The notes under the pieces were generated by a model. That model saw only the letters and a program-made list of their open reading frames with translations, was not told the origin of the DNA and made no database searches. The position numbers were made by a program, and so were the translations under genes. Shown piece after piece: positions 1 through 9,840 of a DNA stretch of 38,341 nucleotides. The DNA comes from Butyrivibrio sp. GTDB taxonomy: Bacteria > Bacillota > Clostridia > Lachnospirales > Lachnospiraceae. How positions within the stretch are numbered: the first letter of the stretch is position 1; every line of letters starts with the position of its first letter. The DNA is taken from assembly GCA_022486625.1 (NCBI GenBank), contig JAKVKH010000038.1, positions 1-38,341 of the forward strand, given 5' to 3'.

Positions 1-49
1 GACTGTACACTCTCCCGTGTGTGTCCTGATTCTTAACATAAAATAAAAA

Positions 50-337
50 TCAGATCTTTACTACACGTCGTTTCTGTTTACCTGAATCAACTGAACACTC
101 AGCAGATTCCAACAGACCATTCTGTTTGTACAGTGACTTGTCGTCAGTTTGTTTGACCGACTGTGCGGTCTCTAGACATTCGCTCCACGGAAAACCTGTC
201 TCACTGGATAAGGCAGCAACCTCACGCTTCACAGCTATCATGTCACAGCATTTGCTATTGTATCCCTTTTTTCTGAGACATGCAATAGTCTTTTCAAAAT
301 TAATGACTTTTGCCGAAAAATCAGCAAATAATTGCAA
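50..337 (-). CDS. Hypothetical protein, possibly a 5'-truncated remnant
   Basis: I do not recognise this 95-residue frame. It would begin at a TTG codon with no Shine-Dalgarno sequence. The same frame stays open about 12 codons further upstream to a TGA, with no ATG in that stretch. The product is hydrophilic, with a Cys pair near residue 30, a charged middle and a basic C-terminus (KQKRRVVKI), and no signal peptide or membrane segment. The composition looks protein-like, but the missing start and ribosome site suggest either a gene remnant or chance. The opposite-strand frame over the same bases looks less protein-like. Low confidence. Confidence 0.25.
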   Translation of the reverse strand: MQLFADFSAKVINFEKTIACLRKKGYNSKCCDMIAVKREVAALSSETGFPWSECLETAQSVKQTDDKSLYKQNGLLESAECSVDSGKQKRRVVKI

Positions 338-498
338 TTCATATTGATCTTTTTTAACCTATCTCGTATTCAGATAGCTTCGGGAGTGGTTTTGCAGTAA
401 AATCAATAAGCATTTCCTGTCATCTTCGTGTATTATATATAGAAGATACGTTTTTTGCAAATTTTTCAGATCATTATATAGAAGAAAATGGAGTTCAT

Positions 499-1368
499 AT
501 GTGGATAGCAGACCAATGGAAAGATTATGAAGTAATTGATACATCAAATGGTGAAAAGCTCGAACGCTGGGGAAAATATATTCTTGTCCGTCCGGATCCT
601 CAGGTCATCTGGAATACAGAACGCAGACTGAAGGAATGGAGTAAACCCAACGGTCATTACCATCGCAGCAGCAAAGGCGGAGGTGAATGGGAATTCCATC
701 AGCTACCGGAAGAATGGGACATCAGCTACCGGGATACTACATTTCATCTCAAGCCTTTCAGCTTCAAACACACAGGGCTTTTCCCGGAACAGGCCGCCAA
801 CTGGGACTGGTTTTCAAAGCTGATCCGTGAGGCTGGCAGACCGATCAGAGTTCTGAATCTTTTCGCCTATACCGGCGGAGCAACTGTATCTGCAGCAAAG
901 GCCGGCGCAAGCGTTGCTCACGTGGATGCCTCAAAAGGCATGGTTGCCTGGGCAAAAGAGAACGCAGCAAGTTCAGGTCTGTCTGATGCGCCGATCCGTT
1001 ACCTTGTAGATGACTGCACAAAATTCGTAGAGCGTGAACTCCGCCGCGGCAACAAATATGATGCGATCATCATGGATCCTCCATCTTACGGGCGTGGTCC
1101 CAAAGGAGAGATCTGGAAGATTGAGGAAAGTGTATTTCCGTTTATTCAGCTGACTTCGCAGCTCCTGTCCGATCAGCCGTTGTTCTTCCTTATCAATTCC
1201 TATACGACAGGACTGCAACCTGCTGTTCTCTCCTACATGCTGCATACCGTCCTTGATCCGATTCACAAAGGAAAAGTTGAAGCGGATGAAGTTGGGCTCC
1301 CCGTTTCTTCCAATCATCTGGTGCTACCCTGCGGCGCAAGCGGACGCTGGACAGCAATTAATAACTAA
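499..1368 (+). CDS. RlmI-like class I SAM-dependent methyltransferase
   Basis: A 289-residue Rossmann-fold methyltransferase related to the RlmI/RlmK-type 23S rRNA methyltransferases. Visible motifs are the SAM-binding NLFAYTGG (residues 120-127), the acidic loop HVDASKG (141-147) and the catalytic-type DPPSYGRG (193-200). It lacks an obvious N-terminal PUA domain, unlike full-length RlmI (about 396 aa), and instead has about 110 residues with conserved HTGLFPEQ. The ATG follows GGAG with a 5-base gap. It is the only plus-strand gene in the left part and ends at a terminator shared with the convergent alarmone synthetase gene. The substrate is probably RNA, but the exact base cannot be read from sequence. 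Confidence 0.9.
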   Translation: MWIADQWKDYEVIDTSNGEKLERWGKYILVRPDPQVIWNTERRLKEWSKPNGHYHRSSKGGGEWEFHQLPEEWDISYRDTTFHLKPFSFKHTGLFPEQAANWDWFSKLIREAGRPIRVLNLFAYTGGATVSAAKAGASVAHVDASKGMVAWAKENAASSGLSDAPIRYLVDDCTKFVERELRRGNKYDAIIMDPPSYGRGPKGEIWKIEESVFPFIQLTSQLLSDQPLFFLINSYTTGLQPAVLSYMLHTVLDPIHKGKVEADEVGLPVSSNHLVLPCGASGRWTAINN

Positions 1369-1385
1369 TTTCAACCCAAAAAAAC

Positions 1386-1433
1386 AAAGCTTCAGCCGGA
1401 TCCTTTCTGATGATCCCGCTGAAGCCTTTTTAT
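1386..1433. terminator. Bidirectional intrinsic terminator
   Basis: GCTTCAGC (1389-1396) pairs with GCTGAAGC (1418-1425), with further GGATC/GATCC pairing inside. There is an A-rich run on the left and a T-run on the right, so the hairpin serves both the plus-strand methyltransferase gene and the minus-strand alarmone synthetase gene. Confidence 0.85.
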
Positions 1434-1467
1434 TTCTTCTTTTTCATTTTTCATTCTGGTTCTGTTT

Positions 1468-2526
1468 TTATTCTGACTTCCCTGTCTTTGTTTTCATCAC
1501 TGAAGTTTTTCTGACTGTTGCCTTTTTTGCTGTGCTTTTCTCCACCGCAACTGTTTTTTTCTTCTCCGGCTCTTCTTCCGGATTTTCTTCATACGCTTTC
1601 TTATTTTCTGCCTTTTGTTCTTCTTTGTTTGCTTTTCTCATTTCGCCTGATTCTGTCAGATCTTTTTCCAGCTCTTTCTCAGGTTTCTTCTCCAGTACTT
1701 TGCTGACTACATCTGCAACACCCAACAGAGTATCCGTACTGCTAATCAGCGTACCGATTCTTTCCGCATTCTTCTCTGTATGCTCTGAGACCGCATTTTC
1801 AAGCTCATACTGTTCCTTGCTTTCATCAATACGCTCCCGAATCTGCTGCATTCTGCGATCCAGCTGATTAATCAGATCCGCGCTAAAACGCAGATCATCG
1901 GATATCGTATCCGCATCCTGAATATCTTTCTTATACTTCATTTTATGTTCAAGGCTTGCCCAGAAATCCATGGCAATCGTCCGAAACTGAACCTCCACCT
2001 TCATGAACTGCTTTTCCTGCGTCAGGAAAATCGGTACCTCAAGGATCAGATGCAGGCTCCTGTATCCGCTTGGTTTCGGATTCGCAATATAATCTTTTTC
2101 CTGAATCAGAATAATATCATCCTGATGTTTCAGACAATCTGCCAACATATAGATATCATCTACAAAGGAACAGATTACACGGATCCCGGCAATATCCGAA
2201 AGATTCTCTTCTATATTCTTAATTGAAAACTCAACACCTTTCTTCTGCATCTTTTCATAAATGCTGACAGGCGTCTTAATTCTGCTTTTGATAGACTCAA
2301 ACGGATTTCTGTTATTTCTGAGCGAAAGCTCTTTATTCAAAACATCCAGCTTCGTTCGTACTTCAGACAATGCACAGTCATATTTCATCATCAGTGTCTG
2401 AAATTCATCTGCCTGATTCGTCAAGCGCAGAAGGCGTTCCACATCTTCCTGTGATATTTTACTGAGTTTTGCCTGAAGATCTTTTTCATCTGCAGACAGA
2501 ATATTCATCAAATCTGTTTCTTCCAT
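1468..2526 (-). CDS. Small alarmone synthetase (RelA/SpoT domain) with charged C-terminal tail
   Basis: A 352-residue GTP pyrophosphokinase-family protein expected to make (p)ppGpp from ATP and GDP/GTP. The RelA/SpoT synthetase core runs about 60-235: SRIKTPVSIYEKM (81-93, ATP site), DIAGIRVICSF (111-121, Asp111 in the metal-binding position), KPSGYRSLHL (151-160) and EVQFRTIAMDFWASLEHK (178-195, Glu178 catalytic-type). There is no HD hydrolase domain and no TGS or ACT domain, so it belongs with the RelQ/YjbM-type small synthetases. Those are usually about 210-260 aa. Here about 100 extra residues, rich in Lys and Glu and ending in a Lys/Thr stretch, follow the core. It is a single-gene unit with its own extended -10 promoter. 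Confidence 0.88.
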   Translation of the reverse strand: MEETDLMNILSADEKDLQAKLSKISQEDVERLLRLTNQADEFQTLMMKYDCALSEVRTKLDVLNKELSLRNNRNPFESIKSRIKTPVSIYEKMQKKGVEFSIKNIEENLSDIAGIRVICSFVDDIYMLADCLKHQDDIILIQEKDYIANPKPSGYRSLHLILEVPIFLTQEKQFMKVEVQFRTIAMDFWASLEHKMKYKKDIQDADTISDDLRFSADLINQLDRRMQQIRERIDESKEQYELENAVSEHTEKNAERIGTLISSTDTLLGVADVVSKVLEKKPEKELEKDLTESGEMRKANKEEQKAENKKAYEENPEEEPEKKKTVAVEKSTAKKATVRKTSVMKTKTGKSE

Positions 2527-2588
2527 TTAAACCTGTAAACCCCTTTACATTCATAATGCCCAATAAATTTGATTGTATCTTCTCTTGT

Positions 2589-2597
2589 ATTATAGCA
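2589..2597 (-). promoter_or_regulatory. Extended -10 promoter of the alarmone synthetase gene
   Basis: The minus strand reads TGCTATAAT, a full extended -10 element. The expected -35 position is poor, which fits an extended -10 promoter. It lies about 60 bases upstream of the start codon. Confidence 0.6.
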
Positions 2598-2654
2598 GTT
2601 TTCACAATATTAGCCATTAAATAAATCTAAAGGTTTATATAAAGTTTACTTAAT

Positions 2655-4052
2655 TCAATGGTGCTGAACGCAAATTTCCTCAGGATCTGCATACATCCAT
2701 TCCGTATTCCGTACCCTGTAGTACGGTGTTCCCTTTATGTGTGAAGCAATATGTGCGCCAAAAGGTCCCAGCCTCGACATGATCGCCAGTCCGAATCTTC
2801 GCCTGCCATACTCTGCGCCGAAGATCGCCCGGATTCTTTTCACCGACTTGAAATCATAAAAGACATGTGCTGCACGATAAAATTCTTCCTGCAAATCCCA
2901 TGGACTCATATTCCTCGGCTGAAATGTCACATTCATCATATCGAACTGCGTCCAGTCACCAGTAATCAGACGGTGATCTTCAACCATTGACTGATATACC
3001 GGTGTTCCTGGATATGGAGTCAGAATTGCCGGCTGCAGCTGATATGCATCAATTGATTTGGCAAAGTCAATTGACTTTCTGATATCCTCCTTCGTGTCAT
3101 CATCCAGACCCAGAACGATGCTGGCAATCACACGAATCTTATGCTTTTTACATGCCGCACCTGCACGTCTGATATCCTCAATATTCTGCCCTTTATGAAT
3201 CGAATCCAGTGCTTTCTGGTTCAGTGACTCAATTCCGATCAGTACTCTGGTCAGATGTGCCTTTTCGAGCAGATCAAGCAGTTCTTCATCCTTTGACAGA
3301 TCCGTCCTCCCGAAGAAAAAAGTTTCTTTGAACTGAAGATGCTCTGCGATTATCCTGCGGCATATTTCCTTTGCACGTTCCTTATCTGCAGTAAAATTAT
3401 CATCTTCAAAATTCATATATCGAAAACCCATCTTATGATAAAGCCTTATTTCCTCCATCACATTATCCACACTGCGCTGCCGATATGGTGCGAACATTCG
3501 CGACGTTGTGCAGAAAGTGCACCTGAAGGGGCACCCTCTCGTTGTCAGAACGTTTGCGCTCTCACATGGCGTCTTCAGGATACTGTAATCCGGAAACGGC
3601 ACCTCATCAAGATTCTCAATCGGGATGCCTTCCACCACCTTATCAGTAATTCTGCCTTCTACAACATCCAGAATTACCTTCTCTCCTTCACCCCTGATCA
3701 CATGGTCTGCATGAAGAGAAGCTTCCTGTGGCATGGATGTTGCATGCATTCCTCCAATCAGTACTTTTGCACGGCAATAGCTTCTGATCTGATCTGCAAG
3801 CCCATATGCCCGCGGTGCATTTGATGTCATGATGGAAAAACAGAATATATCTGTTGCTTTCAGCAGCTTCTGCAAATTTACTGTACCATTCAATTCCTCA
3901 TAAACTTCAACCTCATGACCTGCTTTTTTCAGAATTCCTCCCAGGATCAGCGGTCCGGTAATCGAATTACTCTGTCCATACATTTTACCGCTCAACCGGT
4001 ATAATTTCATTCTCCGCAGATATGGTGCCGGCGTAATAAATACAATTTTCAT
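2655..4052 (-). CDS. B12-binding radical SAM protein
   Basis: A 465-residue protein with an N-terminal cobalamin-binding-type Rossmann domain (residues 1-140, with GGMHATSMPQEAS) and a radical SAM barrel (about 165-380). The [4Fe-4S] cluster motif is C174-x3-C178-x2-C181 in TRGCPFRCTFCTTS. A conserved FEDDNF segment and a C-terminal region rich in Arg and Tyr follow. Proteins of this architecture carry out radical methylations or rearrangements, but the substrate cannot be assigned. The ATG follows GAGAGG. The gene lies next to, and codirectional with, a tetR gene, and its promoter carries two palindromes that look like the TetR operator. It is probably expressed only when the TetR ligand is present. 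Confidence 0.85.
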   Translation of the reverse strand: MKIVFITPAPYLRRMKLYRLSGKMYGQSNSITGPLILGGILKKAGHEVEVYEELNGTVNLQKLLKATDIFCFSIMTSNAPRAYGLADQIRSYCRAKVLIGGMHATSMPQEASLHADHVIRGEGEKVILDVVEGRITDKVVEGIPIENLDEVPFPDYSILKTPCESANVLTTRGCPFRCTFCTTSRMFAPYRQRSVDNVMEEIRLYHKMGFRYMNFEDDNFTADKERAKEICRRIIAEHLQFKETFFFGRTDLSKDEELLDLLEKAHLTRVLIGIESLNQKALDSIHKGQNIEDIRRAGAACKKHKIRVIASIVLGLDDDTKEDIRKSIDFAKSIDAYQLQPAILTPYPGTPVYQSMVEDHRLITGDWTQFDMMNVTFQPRNMSPWDLQEEFYRAAHVFYDFKSVKRIRAIFGAEYGRRRFGLAIMSRLGPFGAHIASHIKGTPYYRVRNTEWMYADPEEICVQHH

Positions 4053-4074
4053 GATATGCCTCTCAAAAGCAAAG

Positions 4075-4091
4075 TGATACAGTCTGTAACA
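4075..4091. promoter_or_regulatory. Putative TetR operator, site 1
   Basis: A 17-bp palindrome, TGATACAGTCTGTAACA (pattern TGnTACAGnCTGTAnCA). It lies just downstream of the -10 box of the radical SAM promoter and is 27 bp centre-to-centre from site 2, which carries the same core in inverted order. Binding by the neighbouring TetR is inferred. Confidence 0.65.
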
Positions 4092-4101
4092 TATATATAT
4101 C

Positions 4102-4118
4102 TGTTACAAATTGTATCA
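4102..4118. promoter_or_regulatory. Putative TetR operator, site 2
   Basis: A 17-bp palindrome, TGTTACAAATTGTATCA, that covers the -10 box of the radical SAM promoter. Together with site 1 it forms a nested inverted repeat from AGTGATACA (4073-4081) to TGTATCACT (4112-4120). A lone half-site, TGTTACAG, lies at 4155-4162. Confidence 0.65.
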
Positions 4119-4138
4119 CTGCTTGAATTGTGCTTCAA
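4110..4138 (-). promoter_or_regulatory. Promoter of the radical SAM gene
   Basis: The minus strand reads TTGAAG (4133-4138), a 17-bp spacer and TACAAT (4110-4115). The -10 box lies inside operator site 2, so a bound repressor would block RNA polymerase. Confidence 0.75.
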
Positions 4139-4193
4139 TTGTGAGAGGCGTATCTGTTACAGAACGCCGAAAATTGTCTCAAAAACCCATCTT

Positions 4194-4730
4194 TCAAATA
4201 TCATCATAAATTCCTTTTAATACCAGTACCATTTCTTCTGGTGTTTCCCGATAGTGATTTTCTGACCACGCAATATACAGTCCATACAGTGCTCCGGCAA
4301 AAGCTCGCATTTTATACACTTCCATACCGTTTTCTCCGGAACGCGTCCACTTTCTTACCATATAATCGCTGATCGATCTGAGGAAGAAATGACCGTAGCC
4401 GCATAAAATCAGCCCATCCAGGAAATCACTGTATTCTCTGAAATACTTGAAACAATGGAGCAGATTCTCCTGATCATAATATTTCTTCTTACCATATTTT
4501 TTCTCAGTTTCCAGTTCATATTTTTCCAGAATTTCCGACATATAGGAACGGAAGATGTCTTCCTTGGACTCATAGTTCCGATAGAATGTCATTCTGGAAA
4601 CACCTGCTCGCTCCGTCAGTTCTGAAATGGTGACAGCAGACAGCGGTTCCTTTTTAATCAGTTGCAGCAGCGCAGACACAATGCATTCTCTGGCAAGAAT
4701 ATTCGCCTGATTCTTTCTTTCCTTTTCCAT
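4194..4730 (-). CDS. TetR/AcrR family transcriptional regulator
   Basis: A 178-residue regulator. The HTH lies at about residues 35-55 (TISELTERAGVSRMTFYRNY), followed by an all-helical ligand/dimer domain. A longer frame reaches 4838, but the ATG at 4730 follows GGGAG with about 10 bases spacing and begins with the usual MEKERKNQA leader, so I prefer it. The gene lies directly upstream of and codirectional with the radical SAM gene, with twin palindromes between them. It most likely represses that gene; the ligand is unknown. The C-terminal region (DGLILCGYGHFFLRS) is like that of TetR_C regulators in Firmicutes. Confidence 0.85.
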   Translation of the reverse strand: MEKERKNQANILARECIVSALLQLIKKEPLSAVTISELTERAGVSRMTFYRNYESKEDIFRSYMSEILEKYELETEKKYGKKKYYDQENLLHCFKYFREYSDFLDGLILCGYGHFFLRSISDYMVRKWTRSGENGMEVYKMRAFAGALYGLYIAWSENHYRETPEEMVLVLKGIYDDI

Positions 4731-4879
4731 TACAGGATCTCCCTGACGATCAGAATTGGTAACAATATAAATATAGCACAGATTACGGCAGTCGCCGCTT
4801 GTCAAATAAAAATCAGTGACGTGCGTAACTCGCAGCATAGCTGCTCGTTCACGGGCTTCGCCCTATCTGAAAAGACAAC

Positions 4880-4918
4880 AAAAAGCCCAGATGCAAGCAA
4901 GCTTGCACTGGGCTTTTT
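4880..4918 (-). terminator. Intrinsic terminator of tuf
   Basis: A strong hairpin with an 11-bp outer stem: AAAAAGCCCAG (4880-4890) pairs with CTGGGCTTTTT (4908-4918). The flanking A and T runs allow action in both directions. It closes the str operon. Confidence 0.88.
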
Positions 4919-4956
4919 ATTATCTTTTCACGCACGGCTCATGGCCATCGCGCAGA

Positions 4957-6150
4957 TTAAGCAATGATTGTAGCTACACGGCCTGATCCTACTGTACGGC
5001 CACCTTCACGGATAGCGAATGTAAGACCCTGCTCCATAGCGATCGGGTGAATCAGTTCGATTGTCATCTCAACGTGATCTCCAGGCATGCACATTTCTGT
5101 TCCTTCAGGAAGGTTGCAGACACCTGTTACATCAGTTGTTCTGAAATAGAACTGAGGTCTGTAGTTATTGAAGAAAGGAGTATGACGTCCACCTTCATCT
5201 TTTGTCAGAACGTAAACCTGAGCTGTGAATTTCTTGTGGCATGTTACTGTGCCAGGCTTTGCAACTACCTGACCTCTTTCAATGCCTTCACGATCGATAC
5301 CACGAAGAAGGATACCAACGTTATCACCAGCTTCAGCATAGTCCAGAGTCTTTCTGAACATTTCGATACCAGTTACAACGGACTTTGTAGCTTCTTCCTT
5401 GATACCAACGATTTCGATTTCATCGTTCATGTGCAGCTGACCACGTTCTACACGGCCTGTTGCAACAGTTCCACGACCTGTGATTGTGAATACATCCTCA
5501 ACAGGCATAAGGAAAGGCTTATCAATATCTCTCTTAGGATCCGGAATATAGGAATCAACAGTATCCATCAGTTCGATGATCTTGTCTCCCCATTCGCTCT
5601 TAGGATCTTCAAGAGCCTTCAGAGCTGAACCGCGGATGATCGGTGTATCATCGCCCGGGAAATCATACTCTGTAAGAAGGTCTCTGATCTCCATCTCAAC
5701 GAGGTCAAGAAGTTCAGGATCATCAACCATATCACACTTGTTCATGAATACAACGATGTACGGAACACCAACCTGACGAGCAAGAAGAACGTGCTCCTTG
5801 GTCTGAGCCATAACACCATCAGTAGCAGCAACAACAAGGATAGCGCCATCCATCTGTGCAGCACCAGTGATCATGTTCTTTACATAATCAGCATGGCCAG
5901 GGCAGTCAACGTGTGCGTAATGTCTCTTTGCTGTCTCATACTCGATATGTGCTGTGGAAATTGTTATACCACGAGCCTTTTCTTCAGGTGCCTTATCGAT
6001 CTGATCGAACGGAACAGCATCTTCAAGACCAAGTCTATCTGCAAGTACTGTTGTAATAGCAGCTGTTAATGTTGTCTTACCGTGATCAACGTGACCGATT
6101 GTACCGATGTTACAATGCGGTTTTGTTCTGTCAAACTTAGCTTTAGCCAT
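4957..6150 (-). CDS. tuf: Elongation factor Tu
   Basis: A 397-residue translation GTPase that delivers aminoacyl-tRNA to the ribosome. The G motifs are GHVDHGKT (19-26), DCPGHADY and NKCD. Domains 2 and 3 are complete to the end ([13 protein letters not shown]), and the length is normal for EF-Tu. It is the last gene of the str operon, with a 166-bp gap after fusA holding a weak hairpin and its own strong promoter. Expression therefore probably combines read-through and independent initiation. The ATG follows AGGAGG. Confidence 0.98.
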   Translation of the reverse strand: MAKAKFDRTKPHCNIGTIGHVDHGKTTLTAAITTVLADRLGLEDAVPFDQIDKAPEEKARGITISTAHIEYETAKRHYAHVDCPGHADYVKNMITGAAQMDGAILVVAATDGVMAQTKEHVLLARQVGVPYIVVFMNKCDMVDDPELLDLVEMEIRDLLTEYDFPGDDTPIIRGSALKALEDPKSEWGDKIIELMDTVDSYIPDPKRDIDKPFLMPVEDVFTITGRGTVATGRVERGQLHMNDEIEIVGIKEEATKSVVTGIEMFRKTLDYAEAGDNVGILLRGIDREGIERGQVVAKPGTVTCHKKFTAQVYVLTKDEGGRHTPFFNNYRPQFYFRTTDVTGVCNLPEGTEMCMPGDHVEMTIELIHPIAMEQGLTFAIREGGRTVGSGRVATIIA

Positions 6151-6212
6151 TTCTAAAGTCCTCCTTAAAATAAATGTTAACCAACATGATTAATCTTAAC
6201 CGACTAATATCG

Positions 6213-6241
6213 ATTATATTAAAACTCAGGCACAAATTCAA
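6213..6241 (-). promoter_or_regulatory. Promoter of tuf
   Basis: The minus strand reads TTGAAT (6236-6241), a 17-bp spacer and TATAAT (6213-6218). The leader to the tuf ATG is about 55 bases. Confidence 0.8.
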
Positions 6242-6291
6242 GCTTTACTTGCATTTTTCAGCAGGTTTTGCCTGAATTTGTTACCCAAAAC

Positions 6292-6315
6292 CCGTTTTTT
6301 TGGAAATGAAAACGG
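6292..6315 (-). terminator. Weak hairpin after fusA, possible partial terminator
   Basis: On the minus strand CCGTTTT (6309-6315) pairs with AAAACGG (6292-6298), followed by GTTTTGGG. The stem is only 7 bp and the T-run is poor, so read-through from fusA into tuf is likely. Confidence 0.4.
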
Positions 6316-6316
6316 A

Positions 6317-8437
6317 TTAGTTAGCCTTTGCAGCCGCAAGAACCTTCTCCTGAACGTTCTTCGGTACTGGTTCGTACTTATCAAAGAACATGGAATAGTT
6401 ACCACGTCCCTGAGTCTTGGAACGAAGGTCTGTAGCATAACCGAACATCTCTGCAAGCGGAACGAATGCTTTAACAAGCTTACCGCCGCCCAGATCGTCC
6501 ATGCCTTCTACACGGCCACGACGTGAGTTGATATCACCGATTACATCACCCATGTATTCTTCAGGCATTGTAACTTCTACCTTCATGATAGGCTCAAGAA
6601 GTACAGGACTTGCCTTGCTCATAGCATCCTTGAATGCCATGGATCCTGCGATATGGAATGCCATTTCGGAGGAATCGACTTCATGATAAGATCCATCATA
6701 TACAGTAGCGTGAACACCAACAACCGGGAATCCGCCAAGGGAACCGGCCTTCATGGCCTCTTCGATACCATCGCTGATAGGCTGGATGAATTCCTTCGGA
6801 ATCGCACCGCCGACAACAGCGTTATCAAACTTGTACAGCTCTTCGCCGTTGGCATCCATGGGTTCGAACTTAACTTTACAATGTCCGTACTGACCACGTC
6901 CACCAGACTGCTTTGCATATTTGCTTTCAACATCAACTGCCTTTGTAAATGCTTCCTTGTATGCTACCTGAGGAGCACCTACATTTGCCTCTACCTTGAA
7001 CTCACGAAGCAGACGGTCAACGATGATTTCCAGATGAAGCTCTCCCATTCCGGCAATGATTGTCTGACCAGTTTCCTGATCTGTATGAGCACGGAATGTA
7101 GGATCTTCTTCAGCCAGCTTCTGCAGAGCTTCGCCCAGCTTTGTCTGACCAGCTTTTGTCTTAGGCTCGATTGCCAGCTCGATAACCGGATCCGGGAATT
7201 CCATGGATTCGAGGATGATCGGGTGGTTCTCATCGCAGATTGTATCGCCTGTTGTTGTATCCTTGAAACCTACTGCAGCAGCGATATCACCGGAGAATAC
7301 TTCTTCCAGTTCCATACGCTTGTCAGCATGCATCTGCATGATACGACCAACACGTTCCTTCTTGTTCTTTGTAGAATTCAGGACATAGGAACCTGCCTTT
7401 AATGTTCCGGAATATACACGGAAGAATGCAAGTTTTCCTACGAACGGATCTGCAATGATCTTGAATGCAAGAGCTGCAAAAGGTTCTTCATCAGAAGATT
7501 CTCTCTTATCTTCATTACCTTCAAGATCTGTTCCTGTAATAGCCGGAACATCCAGAGGTGAAGGAAGATATTCGATTACAGCGTCCAGAAGCTTCTGAAC
7601 ACCCTTATTTCTGTATGCAGTACCATTGCATACCGGAACAGCCAGGGATTCGCAGGTACCTTTTCTCAGAGCGGTCTTCAGCTCTTCGTTGGATATTTCC
7701 TGTCCGTCAAGGTACTTTTCCATAAGATCCTCGTCGAGCTCTACGATCTGCTCAACCATCTTATCGTGCCATTCCTTAGCGGTATCCTTAAGATCTTCCG
7801 GAATTTCTTCAACATCTTCTTCTGCACCATTACTGCCACGGAAGAAATATGCCTTCATTTCAAACAGGTCAACCAGACCTTCATATGAGTCTTCAGCACC
7901 AATCGGGATATTGATGACGATCGGGTTCTTACCCAGTCTGTTACGGATCTGATCAACGTCTGCGAAGAAATTGGCACCTACGATATCCATCTTGTTGATG
8001 AATGCAATTCTCGGTACCTTATATGTATCAGCCTGACGCCAAACGTTCTCAGACTGCGGCTCAACGCCGTTCTTCGCATCAAATACACCTACTGCACCAT
8101 CAAGAACTCGAAGGGAACGCTCAACTTCTACTGTGAAGTCAACGTGTCCAGGGGTATCAATGATATTGATACGGTGCTCAAGAGCACCATCCTTTTTCTT
8201 TCCAAGTTCCTGGCAGGTCCAATGGCATGTTGTTGCTGCGGATGTGATTGTGATACCACGTTCCTGCTCCTGTACCATGTAATCCATGGTAGCAGCACCA
8301 TCGTGGGTCTCACCAATCTTATAGTTAACACCAGTGTAATACAGGATACGTTCTGTCAGTGTCGTCTTACCGGCATCGATATGAGCGATAATACCGATAT
8401 TTCTGGTTCTATCCAATGGATATTGTCTCTGAGCCAA
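6317..8437 (-). CDS. fusA: Elongation factor G
   Basis: A 706-residue translocase GTPase. It has AHIDAGKT (18-25), DTPGHVDF and NKMD, then domains II-V including [10 protein letters not shown] and the RGRVEGMDD region. The reading frame starts at a TTG codon preceded by GGAGG at good spacing, and no in-frame ATG lies upstream. It is cotranscribed with rpsL and rpsG, 49 bp after rpsG. Confidence 0.98.
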   Translation of the reverse strand: MAQRQYPLDRTRNIGIIAHIDAGKTTLTERILYYTGVNYKIGETHDGAATMDYMVQEQERGITITSAATTCHWTCQELGKKKDGALEHRINIIDTPGHVDFTVEVERSLRVLDGAVGVFDAKNGVEPQSENVWRQADTYKVPRIAFINKMDIVGANFFADVDQIRNRLGKNPIVINIPIGAEDSYEGLVDLFEMKAYFFRGSNGAEEDVEEIPEDLKDTAKEWHDKMVEQIVELDEDLMEKYLDGQEISNEELKTALRKGTCESLAVPVCNGTAYRNKGVQKLLDAVIEYLPSPLDVPAITGTDLEGNEDKRESSDEEPFAALAFKIIADPFVGKLAFFRVYSGTLKAGSYVLNSTKNKKERVGRIMQMHADKRMELEEVFSGDIAAAVGFKDTTTGDTICDENHPIILESMEFPDPVIELAIEPKTKAGQTKLGEALQKLAEEDPTFRAHTDQETGQTIIAGMGELHLEIIVDRLLREFKVEANVGAPQVAYKEAFTKAVDVESKYAKQSGGRGQYGHCKVKFEPMDANGEELYKFDNAVVGGAIPKEFIQPISDGIEEAMKAGSLGGFPVVGVHATVYDGSYHEVDSSEMAFHIAGSMAFKDAMSKASPVLLEPIMKVEVTMPEEYMGDVIGDINSRRGRVEGMDDLGGGKLVKAFVPLAEMFGYATDLRSKTQGRGNYSMFFDKYEPVPKNVQEKVLAAAKAN

Positions 8438-8486
8438 TGGTTCTTCCTCCTTATATATTTACGCAAACATCATTCTCATGCACAGA

Positions 8487-9242
<756 letters not shown>

Positions 9243-9671
9243 TTACTTGGAAGCCTTAGGTCTCTTTGCGCCATACTTGGAGCGAGCCTGTTTTCTGTCA
9301 GCGACACCTGCTGTATCCAGGGTACCACGAATAATGTGATATCTTGTACCAGGCAGATCCTTTACTCTTCCTCCACGGATCAGAACAACGCTGTGTTCCT
9401 GAAGGTTATGACCTTCACCAGGAATGTAGCTTGTTACTTCGATTCCGTTAGAAAGACGTACTCTGGCGATCTTTCTAAGAGCTGAGTTAGGCTTTTTCGG
9501 TGTTGCTGTCTTAACAGCTGTGCAGACACCTCTCTTCTGCGGGGATGCAGTTGCAGTGGCTTTCTTATGTAAAGAATTAAAGCCTTTCTGAAGTGCAGGC
9601 GCAGTAGACTTCTTAACGGATGTCTGACGACCCTTTCTGACTAACTGGTTAAATGTTGGCATTCTATTCAC
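9243..9671 (-). CDS. rpsL: 30S ribosomal protein S12
   Basis: A 142-residue S12 of the decoding centre. The streptomycin-relevant lysines are wild type: [11 protein letters not shown], and [12 protein letters not shown]. The C-terminal tail [16 protein letters not shown] makes it slightly longer than E. coli S12 (124 aa). The ATG follows AGGAGG. It is the first gene of the rpsL-rpsG-fusA(-tuf) operon, with its own promoter right after rpoC. Confidence 0.97.
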   Translation of the reverse strand: MNRMPTFNQLVRKGRQTSVKKSTAPALQKGFNSLHKKATATASPQKRGVCTAVKTATPKKPNSALRKIARVRLSNGIEVTSYIPGEGHNLQEHSVVLIRGGRVKDLPGTRYHIIRGTLDTAGVADRKQARSKYGAKRPKASK

Positions 9672-9759
9672 CTCCTGTGTGTGATTTGATAAAAATTATA
9701 TATGATAAATAGATCATCCCATTGGGATTTCTATGTTATCCGCGTTTCATGCTCACAAA

Positions 9760-9782
9760 CGGAGGGTCAGTATGACCCTCCG
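9760..9782 (-). other. Strong hairpin in the 5' leader of rpsL
   Basis: A perfect 10-bp stem, CGGAGGGTCA / TGACCCTCCG, with a 3-base loop. It lies about 15-40 bases after the predicted start of the rpsL transcript. The following T-run is poor, so it may stabilise or attenuate rather than fully terminate. A shorter ATCCC/GGGAT hairpin lies nearer the gene (about 9716-9728). Confidence 0.6.
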
Positions 9783-9800
9783 ATGTGCACACAATTAGAT

Positions 9801-9829
9801 AGTATAAATTCTCAGCTTTTACTTGTCAA
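9801..9829 (-). promoter_or_regulatory. Promoter of the rpsL-rpsG-fusA operon
   Basis: The minus strand reads TTGACA (9824-9829), a 17-bp spacer and TATACT (9801-9806). It starts just after the rpoC stop and gives a leader of about 120 bases. Confidence 0.88.
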
Positions 9830-9840
9830 TAAAAATCTTC

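Noticed and set aside
1253..1867. A 204-codon plus-strand frame spanning the terminator
   Set aside because: Its Phe/Ser-rich product is the reverse reading of the Lys/Glu-rich tail of the alarmone synthetase, and it crosses a strong terminator.
4731..4838. N-terminal extension of the TetR protein by 36 residues
   Set aside because: There is no ribosome site at the upstream start, whereas the ATG at 4730 has GGGAG and gives a normal TetR N-terminus.
4832..4863. Two small hairpins (GCAGCATAGCTGC and GGGCTTCGCCC) between the tetR gene and the tuf terminator
   Set aside because: The stems are only 4-5 bp, with no repeat copies seen elsewhere in the window, so a repetitive element could not be supported.
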